Assembly: GCA_022701365.1 (NCBI GenBank)
Contig: JAKUHH010000156.1
Span: 124,001-188,000, forward strand
From: Mycocentrospora acerina
Lineage: Eukaryota; Ascomycota; Dothideomycetes; Pleosporales
Reading direction: 5' to 3'
Length of the DNA: 64,000 nt
Position numbers and translations under genes: made by a program. The notes beneath the pieces are model-generated. The model was not told the DNA's origin. It saw nothing but the letters and a program-made list of their open reading frames with translations, and made no database searches. Positions 23,282 through 34,032 of this stretch are shown here, piece after piece (within the stretch, counting starts at the first letter, position 1; every line of letters begins with the position of its first letter).

Positions 23282-24239
23282 GTCTTCCGTCACCAAGCCG
23301 GTCGCGCTGTCGTCTGCCTCTCTCGCTCTGCCGTTGGGGAAAAAGTTCGGGCGGAGGTGCATTGGGCCTAGCCCCGCCTCTCGTGCGAGTGGTGACTAAG
23401 CAGCGCATATACCCCAAAACTCTGCGCCGCCGTTTCTTCGATTCCTCATCTTCAAATCTGGCATCTATCTTATCCCCATGCTTCTCTTACTGTCATGAGA
23501 GTATGGTCATTAAACGGTGCCTAGAGGAATTGAGCAGTCTTTTTCGCTAGCGGTAACTTCAAAACTATTCCAAGGTGTACAGCTAGATAGATTTTGCTCA
23601 CATTCAAATGCCAACGTGATGTTTTTTTTTCGACGTCTTTTGCCGGGTCGCGAGTCGCGCAGAGATTTGCTGGACACTGGCTGTCTGGTTGTCTGGCAGA
23701 GCCACAGCCTGTGAGGCAGCAGACGCGAGCAGACACAACACCGAGCTCATTGTATGTTGCTGTCGCTGGGGACTGAAAAGTCCGTCTTCACGTCAATCTG
23801 CGCGTCTGCATGGCCATGGCCGAGCAGGGAACCCTCCTGTGCTGTCTGATGTGACAACCCATGGGAGAATCAGCCTCATTGTAAACACACTGTCTATCAT
23901 GTGTCTGTCAGATTTGACAGCCTATGGGAGAATTAACCTTATTAAAAAGACACTGTCTATCGTATGTCTGTCTGATATAACAACCCATGATAGAATGCAG
24001 CTGCCAGCCTCGCCACAAACACACATGCAGAGAGTCCACGCGCCACGCGTCTCTCATCTCCCATTCCTCGCTGCTGATTCCATCTCGTGCCTTCTCTCCC
24101 ATGCCATGCCACCCATCCGTCCCTCTGGTCGGCGTTAACTTGTGCCGACCTCGTCTTGGCAATTCGAAACTTTAGACGCGCCCGCGGTTGAGCTCGCCGG
24201 CACAACACCAGCCCTAGATACCCCTCACATAGCAACAAA
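23282..24239. promoter_or_regulatory. Divergent promoter region between mL46 and CCT8
   Basis: About 0.96 kb lies between two housekeeping starts. It includes a 63-bp degenerate tandem repeat, listed separately. No gene is supported. Confidence 0.6.
23842..23996. repeat. 63-bp tandem repeat, about 2.5 degenerate copies
   Basis: Units start at 23842, 23905 and 23968, exactly 63 bp apart, each opening with CTGTCTGAT or CTGTCAGAT. Copies 1 and 2 differ at about twelve sites, of which eight are transitions. The third copy is truncated after about 29 bp. Confidence 0.88.
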
Positions 24240-26018
24240 ATGTCGCTGACCATACCCAACGCCCCCAACGCCGGCCTGTTCAAGCAGGGCTACCAAAAGT
24301 ACGACGCCCGCCCAAGAAAGCCGCCTTCTGCACGCAGCTAATCACCCCACAAACAGCTACGACGCCGAAGATGGAGCAGTCATTCGCAACATCGATGCCT
24401 GCCGCACAATCGCCCAGACCGTCCAGACGTCCCTCGGTCCCTATGGCCGCAACAAGATTGTCATCAACCACCTGCAGAAGATGATCCTCACTTCAGATGC
24501 TGCCACGATACTGCGCGAGCTCGAGGTCGTCCACCCCGCGGCCAAGCTGATTGTCATGGCCTGCCAGCAACAAGAGGCCGAGATGGGAGACGCCACAAAC
24601 CTGGTCATTGTTTTGGCTGGCGAGCTGTTGAAGAAGGCAGAGGAGCTGATACGGATGGGCCTCAAGACAAGTGACATTGTCTTGGGCTACGAGAAGGCAC
24701 TGACTGCGGCACTGCAGACTTTGGAGGGTATGTTGCGCTTGGGAAAACTAAGCTTGTAGCAGGGGCTGACTGCCGCTTAGATCTGGTGTGCGACAAGGTC
24801 GAGGACATCCGATCCCAGGAGGAACTCAGCAAAGCCATCCGCACCGTCGTTGCAGCCAAGCAGTCTGGCAGCGAAGACTTCCTCGCTGGCCTCGTCGCCG
24901 AGGCCGTCCTCGCCGTGCTCCCCAAGAACCCCGTCAACTTCAACGTCGACAACGTCCGCGTGGTCAAGATCATGGGTGGTAGCTTGGAGCAGAGCAAGGT
25001 CGTCAAGGGCATGGTCTTTGCAAGGGAACCAGAGGGTATCATCAAGAAGGCTAGCAAGGCAAAGGTCGGAGTTTTCTCTTGCCCCGTGGACATTTCGCAA
25101 ACCGAAACCAAGGGAACAGTGCTGCTACACAACGCAAAGGAGATGATGGACTTCACAAAGGGCGAGGAGCAGCAGGTGGAGCAGCTCGTCAAGGAGCTCC
25201 ACGATTCTGGTATGCGCGTTGTCGTTGCTGGATCAACCATTGGAGAACTGGCACAACACTACCTGAACCGCTACAACATCCTCGTCATCAAGGTCCTCTC
25301 CAAGTTCGAACTCCGCCGGTTATGCCGAGTTGTTGGCGCCACACCGCTCGCTCGTCTCGGTGCACCCATGCCCGACGAGATGGGTACCATCGATGTTGTC
25401 GAGACCATGGAGATTGGCGGCGACCGTGTCACAGTATTCAGGCAAGAGAATGAGCAAACACGCACAGCAACCCTCGTTCTGCGAGGTGCTACTCAGAACC
25501 ACCTCGACGATGTAGAGCGAGCTGTCGACGATGGTGTCAACGTTGTCAAGGCCATTACCCGCGACGCACGATTAGTACCCGGAGCCGGTGCCACTGAGAT
25601 GCAGCTCATTGAGCGCATCAAGGCCATTGCAGACCGCACATCCGGCCTTGCCCAGTACTCGATCCGCAAATTCGCCGAAGCTTTCGAGGTCATTCCACGA
25701 ACTCTTGCCGAGTCTGCCGGTCTTGACGCCACCGAGGTTCTTGCACGACTATACGTTGCGCACGCCGCACAAAAGGGCCGAAAAGATGACGAGTGGACTA
25801 CTGGTGTCGACATTGAGAACGAGGATGGCACCGGCACTCTGGACGCAAAGGAGGAGGGCATTCTGGATCTCGTTGTTGCCAAGAGCTGGGCTATCAAGTT
25901 GGCGACCGAGGCTGCGAGGACAGTTTTGAGCGTCGACCAAATTATCGTGGCAAGACAGGCCGGTGGCCCCAAGATGCCCGGGAAGGCACAGCAGGGTAAC
26001 TGGGACAACGACGACTAG
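24240..26018 (+). CDS. CCT8: T-complex protein 1 subunit theta (CCT8)
   Basis: This is a subunit of the cytosolic CCT/TRiC chaperonin that folds actin and tubulin. Exons are 24240..24298, 24357..24727 and 24781..26018, with introns 24299..24356 (GTACGA, AACAG) and 24728..24780 (GTATGT, CTTAG). The protein has 555 residues, which is usual for CCT8. Seen: the equatorial ATP-binding region with TSLGPYGRNKIV and the theta-type GDATNLVIVLAGELL; the apical domain with VVKIMGGSLEQSKVV and VVVAGSTIGELAQHYL; and the C-terminal hinge and equatorial return, VPGAGATEMQLIERI. FEVIPRTLAESAGLDATEVL is present, as expected for theta. The acidic tail ends WDNDD. Confidence 0.96.
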
Positions 26019-26490
26019 AGAGATGGATGTGTTTGGTGAATGATGACATGAAACCGCATGACTAAACTGAAGGTTGTTGCATGGGATGAAATCATCATCC
26101 CCAAAATAAATGACTATGAAGCAACTTTGCTGTCTTTTGACTACACTTGTGTGATTCTGTGAACATCTTGAATGTACCGTGTCACTTCCCCACTGAACTG
26201 ATTCTAGATCTAGTTGAACAACGACGCCAGTATTCTTTGGAATCCTATCAATCAACAGCCACTCTCTTTTTCAACACACACACACAGAGTGAGAGTAAGA
26301 AACTTTGAATGCAGAGAAGTTATTTCAAAAAATCGTATCCCACTTTCACTCCCACCTCACTCTTTTCTTTTCCTCATCTCTACATTTCATACCTCATATC
26401 TCCATATCTCATACCTCATATCTCCACAACAACTCACCATCCCCTAACCACCCCTTTCTTACACCATCATCATCATCGTCATCATCACCA
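26019..26490. other. Convergent 3' intergenic region
   Basis: This is pyrimidine-rich spacer between CCT8 and the P450, with CAT/ATC-rich low complexity near 26465-26490. No gene is supported. Confidence 0.6.
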
Positions 26491-28324
26491 TCACCTCCTC
26501 TCAAACCGACACACCACCCCAGACTGCAAGCAAAACCCCGCATTCCGCGTCGTCCACTCCCCGCCGCCCTCCATCTCAAACGCAAACCTCCGCACAATCT
26601 CGGGCACAATCTTGTAAATCTCCAGCAGCGCGAGGTGGCGCCCGGTGCAGGTGCGCGTCCCCGCTCCAAACGCCATGAAGCACTTTTCCATTGCCTTGAT
26701 GCGGGTAACGTCGGCTTCGTTGTTGTCGTCGGGGATCCAGCGCTCGGGGCGGAAGGAGGCGGCGTCGTCGCCGAAGATGGCGGGGTGGTGCTGGATGACG
26801 GCGGGGTTGAGGCCGATGCGGTAGCCGGGTGGGATGGGGGTGTTGCAGAGGGTGAGGCCGGAGGGGGAGGGGGAGTAGCGTTGGGAGGGGACGGCAAAGG
26901 GGCTGAAGAGGCGGAAGGATTCTTTGATGATGGCGTTGAGGTAGGGGAGCTTGGTGGCTTGTGAGTGTTGGATTGGGGTGCTGAGCTGGCCGGTGGAGAA
27001 GGCCGTGTCGATTTCTAGGCGGGCTTTTTGCAGCGCCAACGGGTGTTTGGCTAGGAAGTAGAAGATGGAGCGGAGGCCGATGGATGTGCTGTCTGCGCCG
27101 GCCATGCTGGGGTTGGGCAGGGGGGGTTAGTTAGGAGTTTGAGTGCAAGTGTGAGTATGAGTGTGACATGAATACTTACACGGCGACCCAATTTTCAGAG
27201 ACGACTTCCCGAAGGCCAAAGTTGTTCTTCTCGCCCTTCTCGCGTACCACATTGAGGAGCTGCGATGTTATGTCGACGCGCTTTGCTGTGTCTTCCTGGG
27301 CTCGTGCTTGCGCTTCATACGTCTCTCGCTCAGCCGTGTTCTTGACGCCATTCACTGCAATGACAGCCTTGAGTAGTTTCGGGATCGCAATCGCGCATGC
27401 CATGAGAAACGGTCGAGCGTAAGTTGGCGACATGGCAAGGACATTGAGAAACGGCATAGATTTGTGAACGGCGTCAATGTAACCCCCGTAGTCAATACTA
27501 TCTCTTAGGAATCCGAATTGCTTGCCGAAGAAGACTACGCCGATGTTGTCGTAGCAGTACATTTCTAGCCAGAGGCCAAAGTCGAAAGATTTCTTCTCGG
27601 CAGCGAATTCGTCTAGCCTTTCTAGAAAGAGTAGTACAGTTGCATCTAGGAGGCTTTCACTCTTGAGCATGCTGCTTAGGGAGTAAACGTTCCCGACTAC
27701 TCGTTGATACGCAGCATGGTCTTGCTCGGAAGTGTTTGTGAACCTGTTGGTTACAACGCACAGTCAGTAGATAGCTCTAGTACAACCCAACACTCTGCAT
27801 TACTTTCATTCTACAAGGTGGCAGCTGATACCAAAAGGGCTGCTTCTAATGGGAATCTACAGCGAGCTCGCTGCTAGTACATACATGTCTGGTCTTGATC
27901 CCATGCCCACTGGGCGCCAGGCATGATACCATGCTGTCTTTTCCAGCGGCCTTGCAATAGGATAGACGGTTGGGATCTCCCTAGGATCGGAGCACACCAC
28001 CTCATCTCTAAAGCCGTACGTTCAGTAATAGTATTCGCATCGCATGCACAGACACAAAAACTCTTACGGTGCAGCGCGGACCAGTGGCCCGTATTGATCG
28101 TGGAGAGCGCGCTGGACAATTTCTAAATCGCCTACGTATGCGCGGTACATGAGCCATGTCCGCGAGACAGACGGCCAGAACGGGCCGGGTATCTTTGCCA
28201 GTGGGTGTAGGGTGCGGGCGTAGACGACCCAGGCGGCGTAGTAGATGACAAAAGCTGACGGCAGGATGGCAGTGAACCAAAACTTCATGCCATACCCAAG
28301 AAGAAGAGCAGATAAGACAGCCAT
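26491..28324 (-). CDS. Cytochrome P450 monooxygenase (pisatin-demethylase-like)
   Basis: This is a predicted ER-anchored heme monooxygenase. Exons are 28324..28068, 28007..27885, 27743..27180 and 27106..26491; all introns have GT..AG and matching phase, giving 519 residues. Seen: an N-terminal anchor (LPSAFVIYYAAWVVYA) and the Pro-rich hinge KIPGPFWP. The I-helix AVMAGADSTS is formed only after splicing of exons 3 and 4. The K-helix motif is ESFRL (ExxR), followed by ERW and the heme loop FGAGTRTCTGRHLAL with the Cys ligand. The first-exon helix region and I-helix resemble the pisatin demethylase group of fungal P450s. That subgroup call is from memory of the family and moderate. The substrate is unknown. 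The gene is divergent from the broken receptor gene. Confidence 0.88.
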
Positions 28325-29662
28325 GGTGCAATGTCCACGTACCAAGAACACCAGAACGCGAGAATGAAAAGATTGCAAGTTTGGTAGAGAGCACCGTGAG
28401 GTGAGCACGGTGGATATTATCGAGCTATTCCCCACTCAGCTGCTCCTACTCGAGGTCCCTAGCTTATCTGTGCTTGAGGCATCCATTGAGTCCTGCGATT
28501 TATGAACACTTTTGTTATTAGCCGCCAAAAGCATGGTGGATGGGGGGGTTGGCAAGTAGGGTATTCTATTTCCGGCGGGGCCTATGACCAAAACTTCGCT
28601 CTACGAGTTGCCTCGAGACCAATGAGGATATAGTCGCCGCAGCGGCTCGGCACGGTAGTAGCTTTGCCGAACTCACTTCGAGTAGCGGACGGCTGCGACC
28701 GTAGCTTTGTCGTCGCTGACCTCGAAAGGCAATCCTTGCTTCATTGTTGTTGACGCGGGGATGAACTTGTGGATCAATCTGGTGAAGCCCATAAAGGAGA
28801 CTGCACGCCGAGTCAGTTTGTCAAGCGAGGGTGCATCGAGGGTTATAGCGAGATTGACAGCCCATCAATCTAGATGTGATCTGCTGAAACCACATATCGC
28901 GGGCGCGGTTCGGCACACTAACGGCATCGTGTGATGTTCCGCTTTTCTTTGTTCGTCCCACGCGTTCAGGGTGTGTGCAACCTCCCACGATGCTTTAACG
29001 TAATGAGGCAACCTCTAATCTCTTTTCGCGCTGCATCGAGGAAATGGATTGCCAAGATGCAAGGCATGGTTCGCAACATAGATCAGGGTGGTCGCATAGC
29101 GTAACATCTACCGAAGTCTTTGTCCGAATTGCGTATGAATCCAAGCCGTCGGATGCGGCTACTTGCTCCCTTGGCTAGCCTGACCACTTTCCTCACTGTA
29201 CCAAAGTATTAGGGTACATCGAGAAAAAGCAACTCTCTAGCAGGGATCGCCGACCTATAAGCTTTGTGTCGTGGCAGTGTCCAAGCCTCTAGCAAGTGAA
29301 CCGTCTGCTCTGAAACCCAAGGCTCTATCCGACAAGGGCCAGTGCGCAACAACCTGCACTACGTCCACGGGGTGGAGCAGTTTTGCGAGCCAATTACGAA
29401 TAGGGGATGTTGACTGAAGCCCGAGATCAGCTTCTTTAGGCATATTGTCATCACAGGACCGATCCATCAGAGCCAATTTGACCAGTGGCTCATTCGAATA
29501 CGGTCTGTGAAGGAGTTTACTACAAGGATGAGAGAATCCGACAACCTTCCTACGATACTAGAACAGTTTGAGAGACATTTTGGCACAGTTTTCCAATATC
29601 TCTTCCTCCCTTGCGATACTTAGAGAACCCAAAGCCTGTGGTGAGCATATGGTACATGTGCA
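28325..29662. other. Intergenic region (1.3 kb) between P450 and receptor
   Basis: These are divergent promoters plus sequence without any recognisable coding signal on either strand. Short ORFs (60-75 codons) lack domains. A very old, decayed element cannot be excluded. Confidence 0.5.
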
Positions 29663-31626
29663 ATGCGTGTTCTGGGCGTGCTTCTATTGGCATCCGCTGC
29701 GTCAGTGGTCGCTCAACGCAATTTCCCACCATGTGCTGTAAGTACTTATAATCTCGACTTCAAGAGGAAGGCCAGTCTTATTACCTTTTGTAAAAATAAC
29801 CATGGAGAGAGTGAGACTTTATTCCAATATTGTCTTGTTGTACATCTCCATCCGCTGTGTTAGGTGTTGACATTTCGAGAGAAAAAAAAGTCTCCCTTCG
29901 TCAACAAGAGGCCACACTTCAGCAAGGTTCTTTGAACGTCTATCATTTGTACTGACAATAAATAGGTAGAATGTTTTCATGCAGCAATCTCAAGGCAGAC
30001 AGTGTGTCTACCCACAGATAAAAACTGTGTATGCACAGATGAACCTCTCAGCATTGCTGTTCAGGAATGCATGTTTGAAGCATGTACTCTTAAAGATAGC
30101 TTAGGTGAGCTTGTCGCCGTCTTTATACCATTTTGAAACTAAGAAGGTTTTCAGCTGCAATAAAGTCCTTAAACGCCATGTGTGGTGTCGATAGCCGCGA
30201 TCGCAGCCACTATTTGATCATAGTTACCGTCATCTTCGGCGCACTTGCTCTGATTGCTGTCGCCGTTCGTACACTCACTACAATAGTGCAGCACATATTT
30301 GGTATCGACGATGCATGCGCAGTGGTTGCGTATATTTTCTCTGCGCCAGTGACAGTTGGACAAACGGCGTGTGGAATTCTCGGATTCGGGAAAGATACCT
30401 GGGCTGTCAGTGCAGATCATATCACTTTGATACTGAAGGTCAGTTATAGTTCGTTGAAAATGCTGACGGCTTGTTGCTAAAGTGAGGAGTAACAGATTGT
30501 ATATTTCACCCAGCTCAGCTACTTCGTGTCCTCGGGCTTCAGCAAACTCTGCTTCCTCGTCATGTTCTTACGCATCTTCCCTGGACAACTGACAAGAAAG
30601 TTTATTTGGTTTGGGATAGTGGGATCGGTACTGTTAATTTTTGGCTTTGGTCTCCCATTCGCTTTTGCCTGTAAGCCAATATCAGGTGAGACATCTCTTC
30701 GCGTCAGACCGCAGGAATTGTATTAATGGAAAATATAGCGACTTGGAAAACCTGGGATAAAGAAACAGAGTTCGATTACTGCATCAATCAGCAAGTATTC
30801 TGGTTCGTCGCAGCTGGATACAACATCGCGCTCGATATTTACGTCGTCTTGATTCCGATCCCGGATCTGCTCAAACTGAATTTGAGCAGGCGAAAAAAAC
30901 TTATGCTTATAGTCATATTCAGTACAGGAACAATGTAAGTGTTTAGTAATCCCTCTCCATCCCATACTCTGACCCGAGCCGAGCTTACTAACCACTACTC
31001 ATCCAACAGAACGATCGTGGTCTCGATTGCCCGACTATGGGCGCTTGCGCAGTACGGATCTAGCACTAACCCTATCTATGACAATGTACTTTCCGGTATC
31101 TTCAGCCCGCTCGAACTCAATGTTGGTATAGTATGCATGTGCATGCCTGCATTCCGGCGCTTCATTATTCGGCTACCTTTCTGCTGCGGATCTAGTGAAA
31201 CAGCCACGTCGATTTCAACCCAAAATTACCGACCGTACGGCCACAGTGTAAAAATTGGCACTGGGAAGATGACCAGTGTGAGGATGAGCAGCGGGAAAAA
31301 GAGTACTAGGCGGGGCAGAAATTCCCTAGTCGACAGTCTGTTTCACGGAACCATTATGAAGGTGAGTGAGGATGATTATGTTGGATTGAAGCTTTGAACA
31401 CGAGGGCTGACATGAGTCTGTGCCACAGACAGTGGATACGCTTGTTGAAGAGGTGAGAGCAAACGACGATGAGGTGCAATTGGTGGAGCTGCAAAAGGAA
31501 GGGAAATTTGTGAGCTATAGACTTGCACATGAAAATAGATATGAACGAGAGGACGTGGATCCAAATTCACCGGAAATGGTATATAAAGCACTACATAGAG
31601 ACAAAGCGCTTCCCGGAGACTGGTAA
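29663..31626 (+). pseudogene. CFEM-domain PTH11-type GPCR, frameshifted in the CFEM domain
   Basis: This is a fungal plasma-membrane receptor of the PTH11 class with an extracellular eight-cysteine CFEM domain. Seven exons can be joined: 29663..29737, 29966..30105, 30155..30438, 30496..30685, 30739..30934, 31010..31361 and 31429..31626. All have GT..AG and matching phase except for one lesion. In exon 2 a single extra base in TTT at 30059..30062 shifts the frame and gives TGA at 30077..30079. With that base ignored, the eight cysteines fall in CFEM order (PPCA, VEC, TVC, KNC, VC, QEC, EAC, MCG). The helices then follow: LIIVTVIFGALALIAVAV, FSKLCFLVMFL, VLLIFGFGLPFAFA, FWFVAAGYNIALDIYVVL, and a last helix ending FSPLELNVGIVCMCMPAFRR. 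A signal peptide (VLGVLLLASAASVVA) is present. A 37-nt intron (30029..30065) would restore frame but delete conserved cysteines. Either a recent pseudogene or a one-base sequence error. Confidence 0.8.
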
Positions 31627-31993
31627 GTAGCCTTTATTGGGCATTGATAAGCATTCAGTTACATTATTCCACCCAACATCTTGTGCAGGTAGATAGCTGA
31701 AGTTACCAACTGCAAGAGGGGCACTTGTGTTGGTAATGATGGATTGTCCCCGCTTTCGTGATATCTCGCCATACAGTAGTCATTCCTAATTAGTTATCGG
31801 GCCGAAGCGCCTTGCGCGAGAAGCTACAGCCAAGCTCAATGAGGACTCTCAAATGACGGTATCCTAAAATCCCGGGACGCACTCCACGATACATCCGCCA
31901 ACCGCCCCCGCTTCATAAGCAAGATTTATCAACTCATGGCGTTGTCTCCGCAGCGGTGATTCTTACTGCGGACAATAGCTTACCAATCACAAA

Positions 31994-32009
31994 ACGTTCT
32001 CAAGAACGT
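31994..32009. promoter_or_regulatory. 16-bp perfect inverted repeat, candidate operator-like site
   Basis: ACGTTCT-CA-AGAACGT has two perfect 7-bp arms around a 2-bp spacer. It lies 11 bp after a CCAAT motif and 20 bp before the TATA box. The position fits a dimeric transcription-factor site. The factor is unknown. Confidence 0.5.
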
Positions 32010-32028
32010 GAGTTACGATACTTTCAAC

Positions 32029-32037
32029 TATATAAAG
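32029..32037 (+). promoter_or_regulatory. TATA box of the MDR oxidoreductase
   Basis: TATATAAAG lies 61-69 bp before the ATG at 32098, a normal fungal spacing. Confidence 0.7.
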
Positions 32038-32097
32038 AAGCCACTTCCATTGCTCCAAGCTTGCCTATTATCATACCATTCAATAACATCCATAATC

Positions 32098-33287
32098 ATG
32101 TCGAACAAAGCTGCTTTCATTAACGAGGCCAAGGGCAACCCACTTCAGGTCAGGGATGCACCTTTACCAAAGGCAGGAAAGGGCGAGGTCGTTGTTAAGA
32201 ACCACGCTGTTGCTGTCAATCCCGTAGACTGTGTGTAGAACCAAGATTTTCTCTCCTAATGGCGTTTGCTAACTTGAGTAGGGAAGATCCAAGATTACGG
32301 TATGCAATGCTTACTCAACAGCCCTTTTAGAGGATCGTACTGAGGCTAATTGACATAGGAATCTTCCTACAGAAGTATCCTAATGTCCTGGGCACTGATG
32401 TAGCAGGTGAGGTATATGAAGTCGGCGAAGGTGTCACACACGTCAAGAAGGGTGACCGAGTGATCGGGTGAGTCGCTTCGTCTGCAAATGCTCATCTGCC
32501 ATGCTGACCACAAGACTCCAGACATGCCATCTCTCTCATCACCAACAACCCAGCAGATGGTGGATACCAGCTCTACACATCTCTAAATGCCCTTCTCGTC
32601 GCCAAGATTCCCTCCAACATCTCCTACACAGAAGCCACCGTCCTACCCCTTGCTATCTCTACCGCAGCAACCTCCCTCTTTAAGAAGGAGACTCTGGCCC
32701 TTCCGCTCCCCACAAGCGCCGAAGCCAATCCCCCATCGACCGGTAAATCTGTGCTCATCTGGGGCGGCTCTAGCAGCGTCGGCGCAGTAGCAATCCAGCT
32801 TGCCGTCGCCGCAGGCGTTAAAGTCGTCACTGTAGCAAGCAGCCACAATCTCGAGAAGCTGAAGAGCCTCGGCGCTGCTGCAGCATTCGACTACAAGTCC
32901 CCTACTGTGATAGACGATATCGTCAAGGCGCTTGAAGGCACCGAGTATGCGGGTGTTAGCGATTCCATCGGTTCACCAGAGTCCGCAGCAGCTTGGGCAC
33001 CCGTGTTCAAGAAGTTGGGCGGACGCTATGGAACTGTCATGCCTAAAAATGATAATTTCCCCGAGGGTATTGAGGGTTCAAATGTCTTCGCCTTGAGTGT
33101 GATTAACGACGACCTTTTTATCGGCGAGGCCATCTGGTCGAAGTGGGTGCCCGAAGCATTGAAGAAGGGCACGCTCAAGCCTTCACCAGCACCAATTGTC
33201 ATCAAGGGCGGACTTGAATCTGTGCAGAAGGGTTTGGATGCACAGAAGAAGGGCGTCAGCTTTGGCAAGATTGTTGTCGAGTTGTAG
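32098..33287 (+). CDS. Medium-chain zinc-binding-type oxidoreductase (enoyl reductase-like)
   Basis: This is a predicted NAD(P)H-dependent reductase of the medium-chain dehydrogenase/reductase superfamily, like fungal ToxD-type and trans-enoyl-reductase-like proteins. Exons are 32098..32230, 32282..32299 (18 nt), 32359..32467 and 32522..33287, giving 341 residues. The tiny exon is supported because it builds the conserved NPVDWKIQDYGIF. Seen: VLGTDVAGEVYEVGEGV and KKGDRVIG, then the Rossmann nucleotide-binding loop IWGGSSSVGAVAIQLA (about residues 170-190) and the C-terminal HVKKG/FGKIVVEL region. The catalytic-zinc cysteine/histidine set of classical alcohol dehydrogenases is not evident, as in the zinc-free reductase branch. 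It may act in xenobiotic or specialised metabolism together with the nearby P450, but that is inference. Confidence 0.87.
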
Positions 33288-34032
33288 GAGCATGAGTATT
33301 GAACATCCATAGCAATGTGTGTACCCAAGAGGGTTAGCGCAAAATACAGGGCCGAACTCCTGCCGGACCCACAATAAAGTTTATAAAGCTGCTCACTCTC
33401 TTCCTCATTCTAATCTTCTCTCCAACACGCTCTCACAGCACACTCGCGTTGTGCACAGCAGAGCTCTCTGTTCAGAAAACACTCGCCTCTCAATAACTAA
33501 CCCAGCCCTGGCACTGGCGCTCACACTCACTCACCCACCCACTCGCAGTTTCCACCAAACTTTGCACCGACAAGTCTTCTTCTCAGCATAACGTAAGTCT
33601 CGAACTTTTTTCACTCGTCTTCTCCCTTCCTCCCACAGTGTTTCATGATGAAACATTCCTAATTCGCAGTTTCCACGCGACCATCGACTGAACCTACGAC
33701 TGATGGATAAAAATGAGCGTTGCGACCTTCCTTGGATGTCTGATCTACACTTTTTACCTCACGCGTTGTTTGCATTTGTTGGGGAAGACAGAGTGCTAAC
33801 GTGTTGCAGATAGGATTCAAAGGAATTGAGACTTGGGGAAACGGGAAGGCGTATGCCGTGGAGGGTGGTTATATACAGGATAATGAAGATTCAGTCTTTA
33901 CATTTGTTATCAGTTTGGAAGTGTGATTGTTTATGTGATGGTTGCGCGTGACTTATGTGAGATGTTTCGCCAACTGCTAGTAGGTGTTGTTTCAATATTT
34001 CTATTCAACTCCAGAGCTCTGCATACATGCAA
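33288..34032 (+). other. Intergenic region with a possible short spliced transcript
   Basis: A GTAAGT donor at 33593 pairs with a TTCGCAG acceptor ending at 33669, and a second strong 3' splice end (GCTAAC, then GTTGCAG) ends at 33809. The stretch upstream is CT-rich, like a fungal 5' UTR. After the second acceptor a frame of about 38 codons is open (IGFKGIETWGNGKAYAVEGG). No standard long CDS is present and no donor for the second intron is convincing. It may be a small-protein or non-coding transcript, or chance. Confidence 0.3.

Larger units (their letters stand above)
31627..32097. promoter_or_regulatory. Promoter region of the MDR oxidoreductase
   Basis: This holds the 3' flank of the receptor gene and the promoter of the next gene on the same strand. 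Near its end lie a CCAAT box (31983), a perfect inverted repeat and a TATA box, in that order. Confidence 0.6.

Noticed and set aside
26305..26964. 219-codon plus-strand ORF
   Set aside because: Antisense to the P450 heme-binding exon, Gly/Val-rich shadow.
28325..29662. Decayed transposon between P450 and receptor
   Set aside because: No terminal repeats, transposase or reverse-transcriptase motifs could be seen.
30029..30065. 37-nt intron rescuing the receptor frame
   Set aside because: Too short for a fungal intron and it deletes the C-x-C part of the CFEM domain.
31994..32009. Heat-shock element
   Set aside because: The TTC and GAA halves are four bases apart, not the two of a canonical element, so it is listed only as an inverted repeat.
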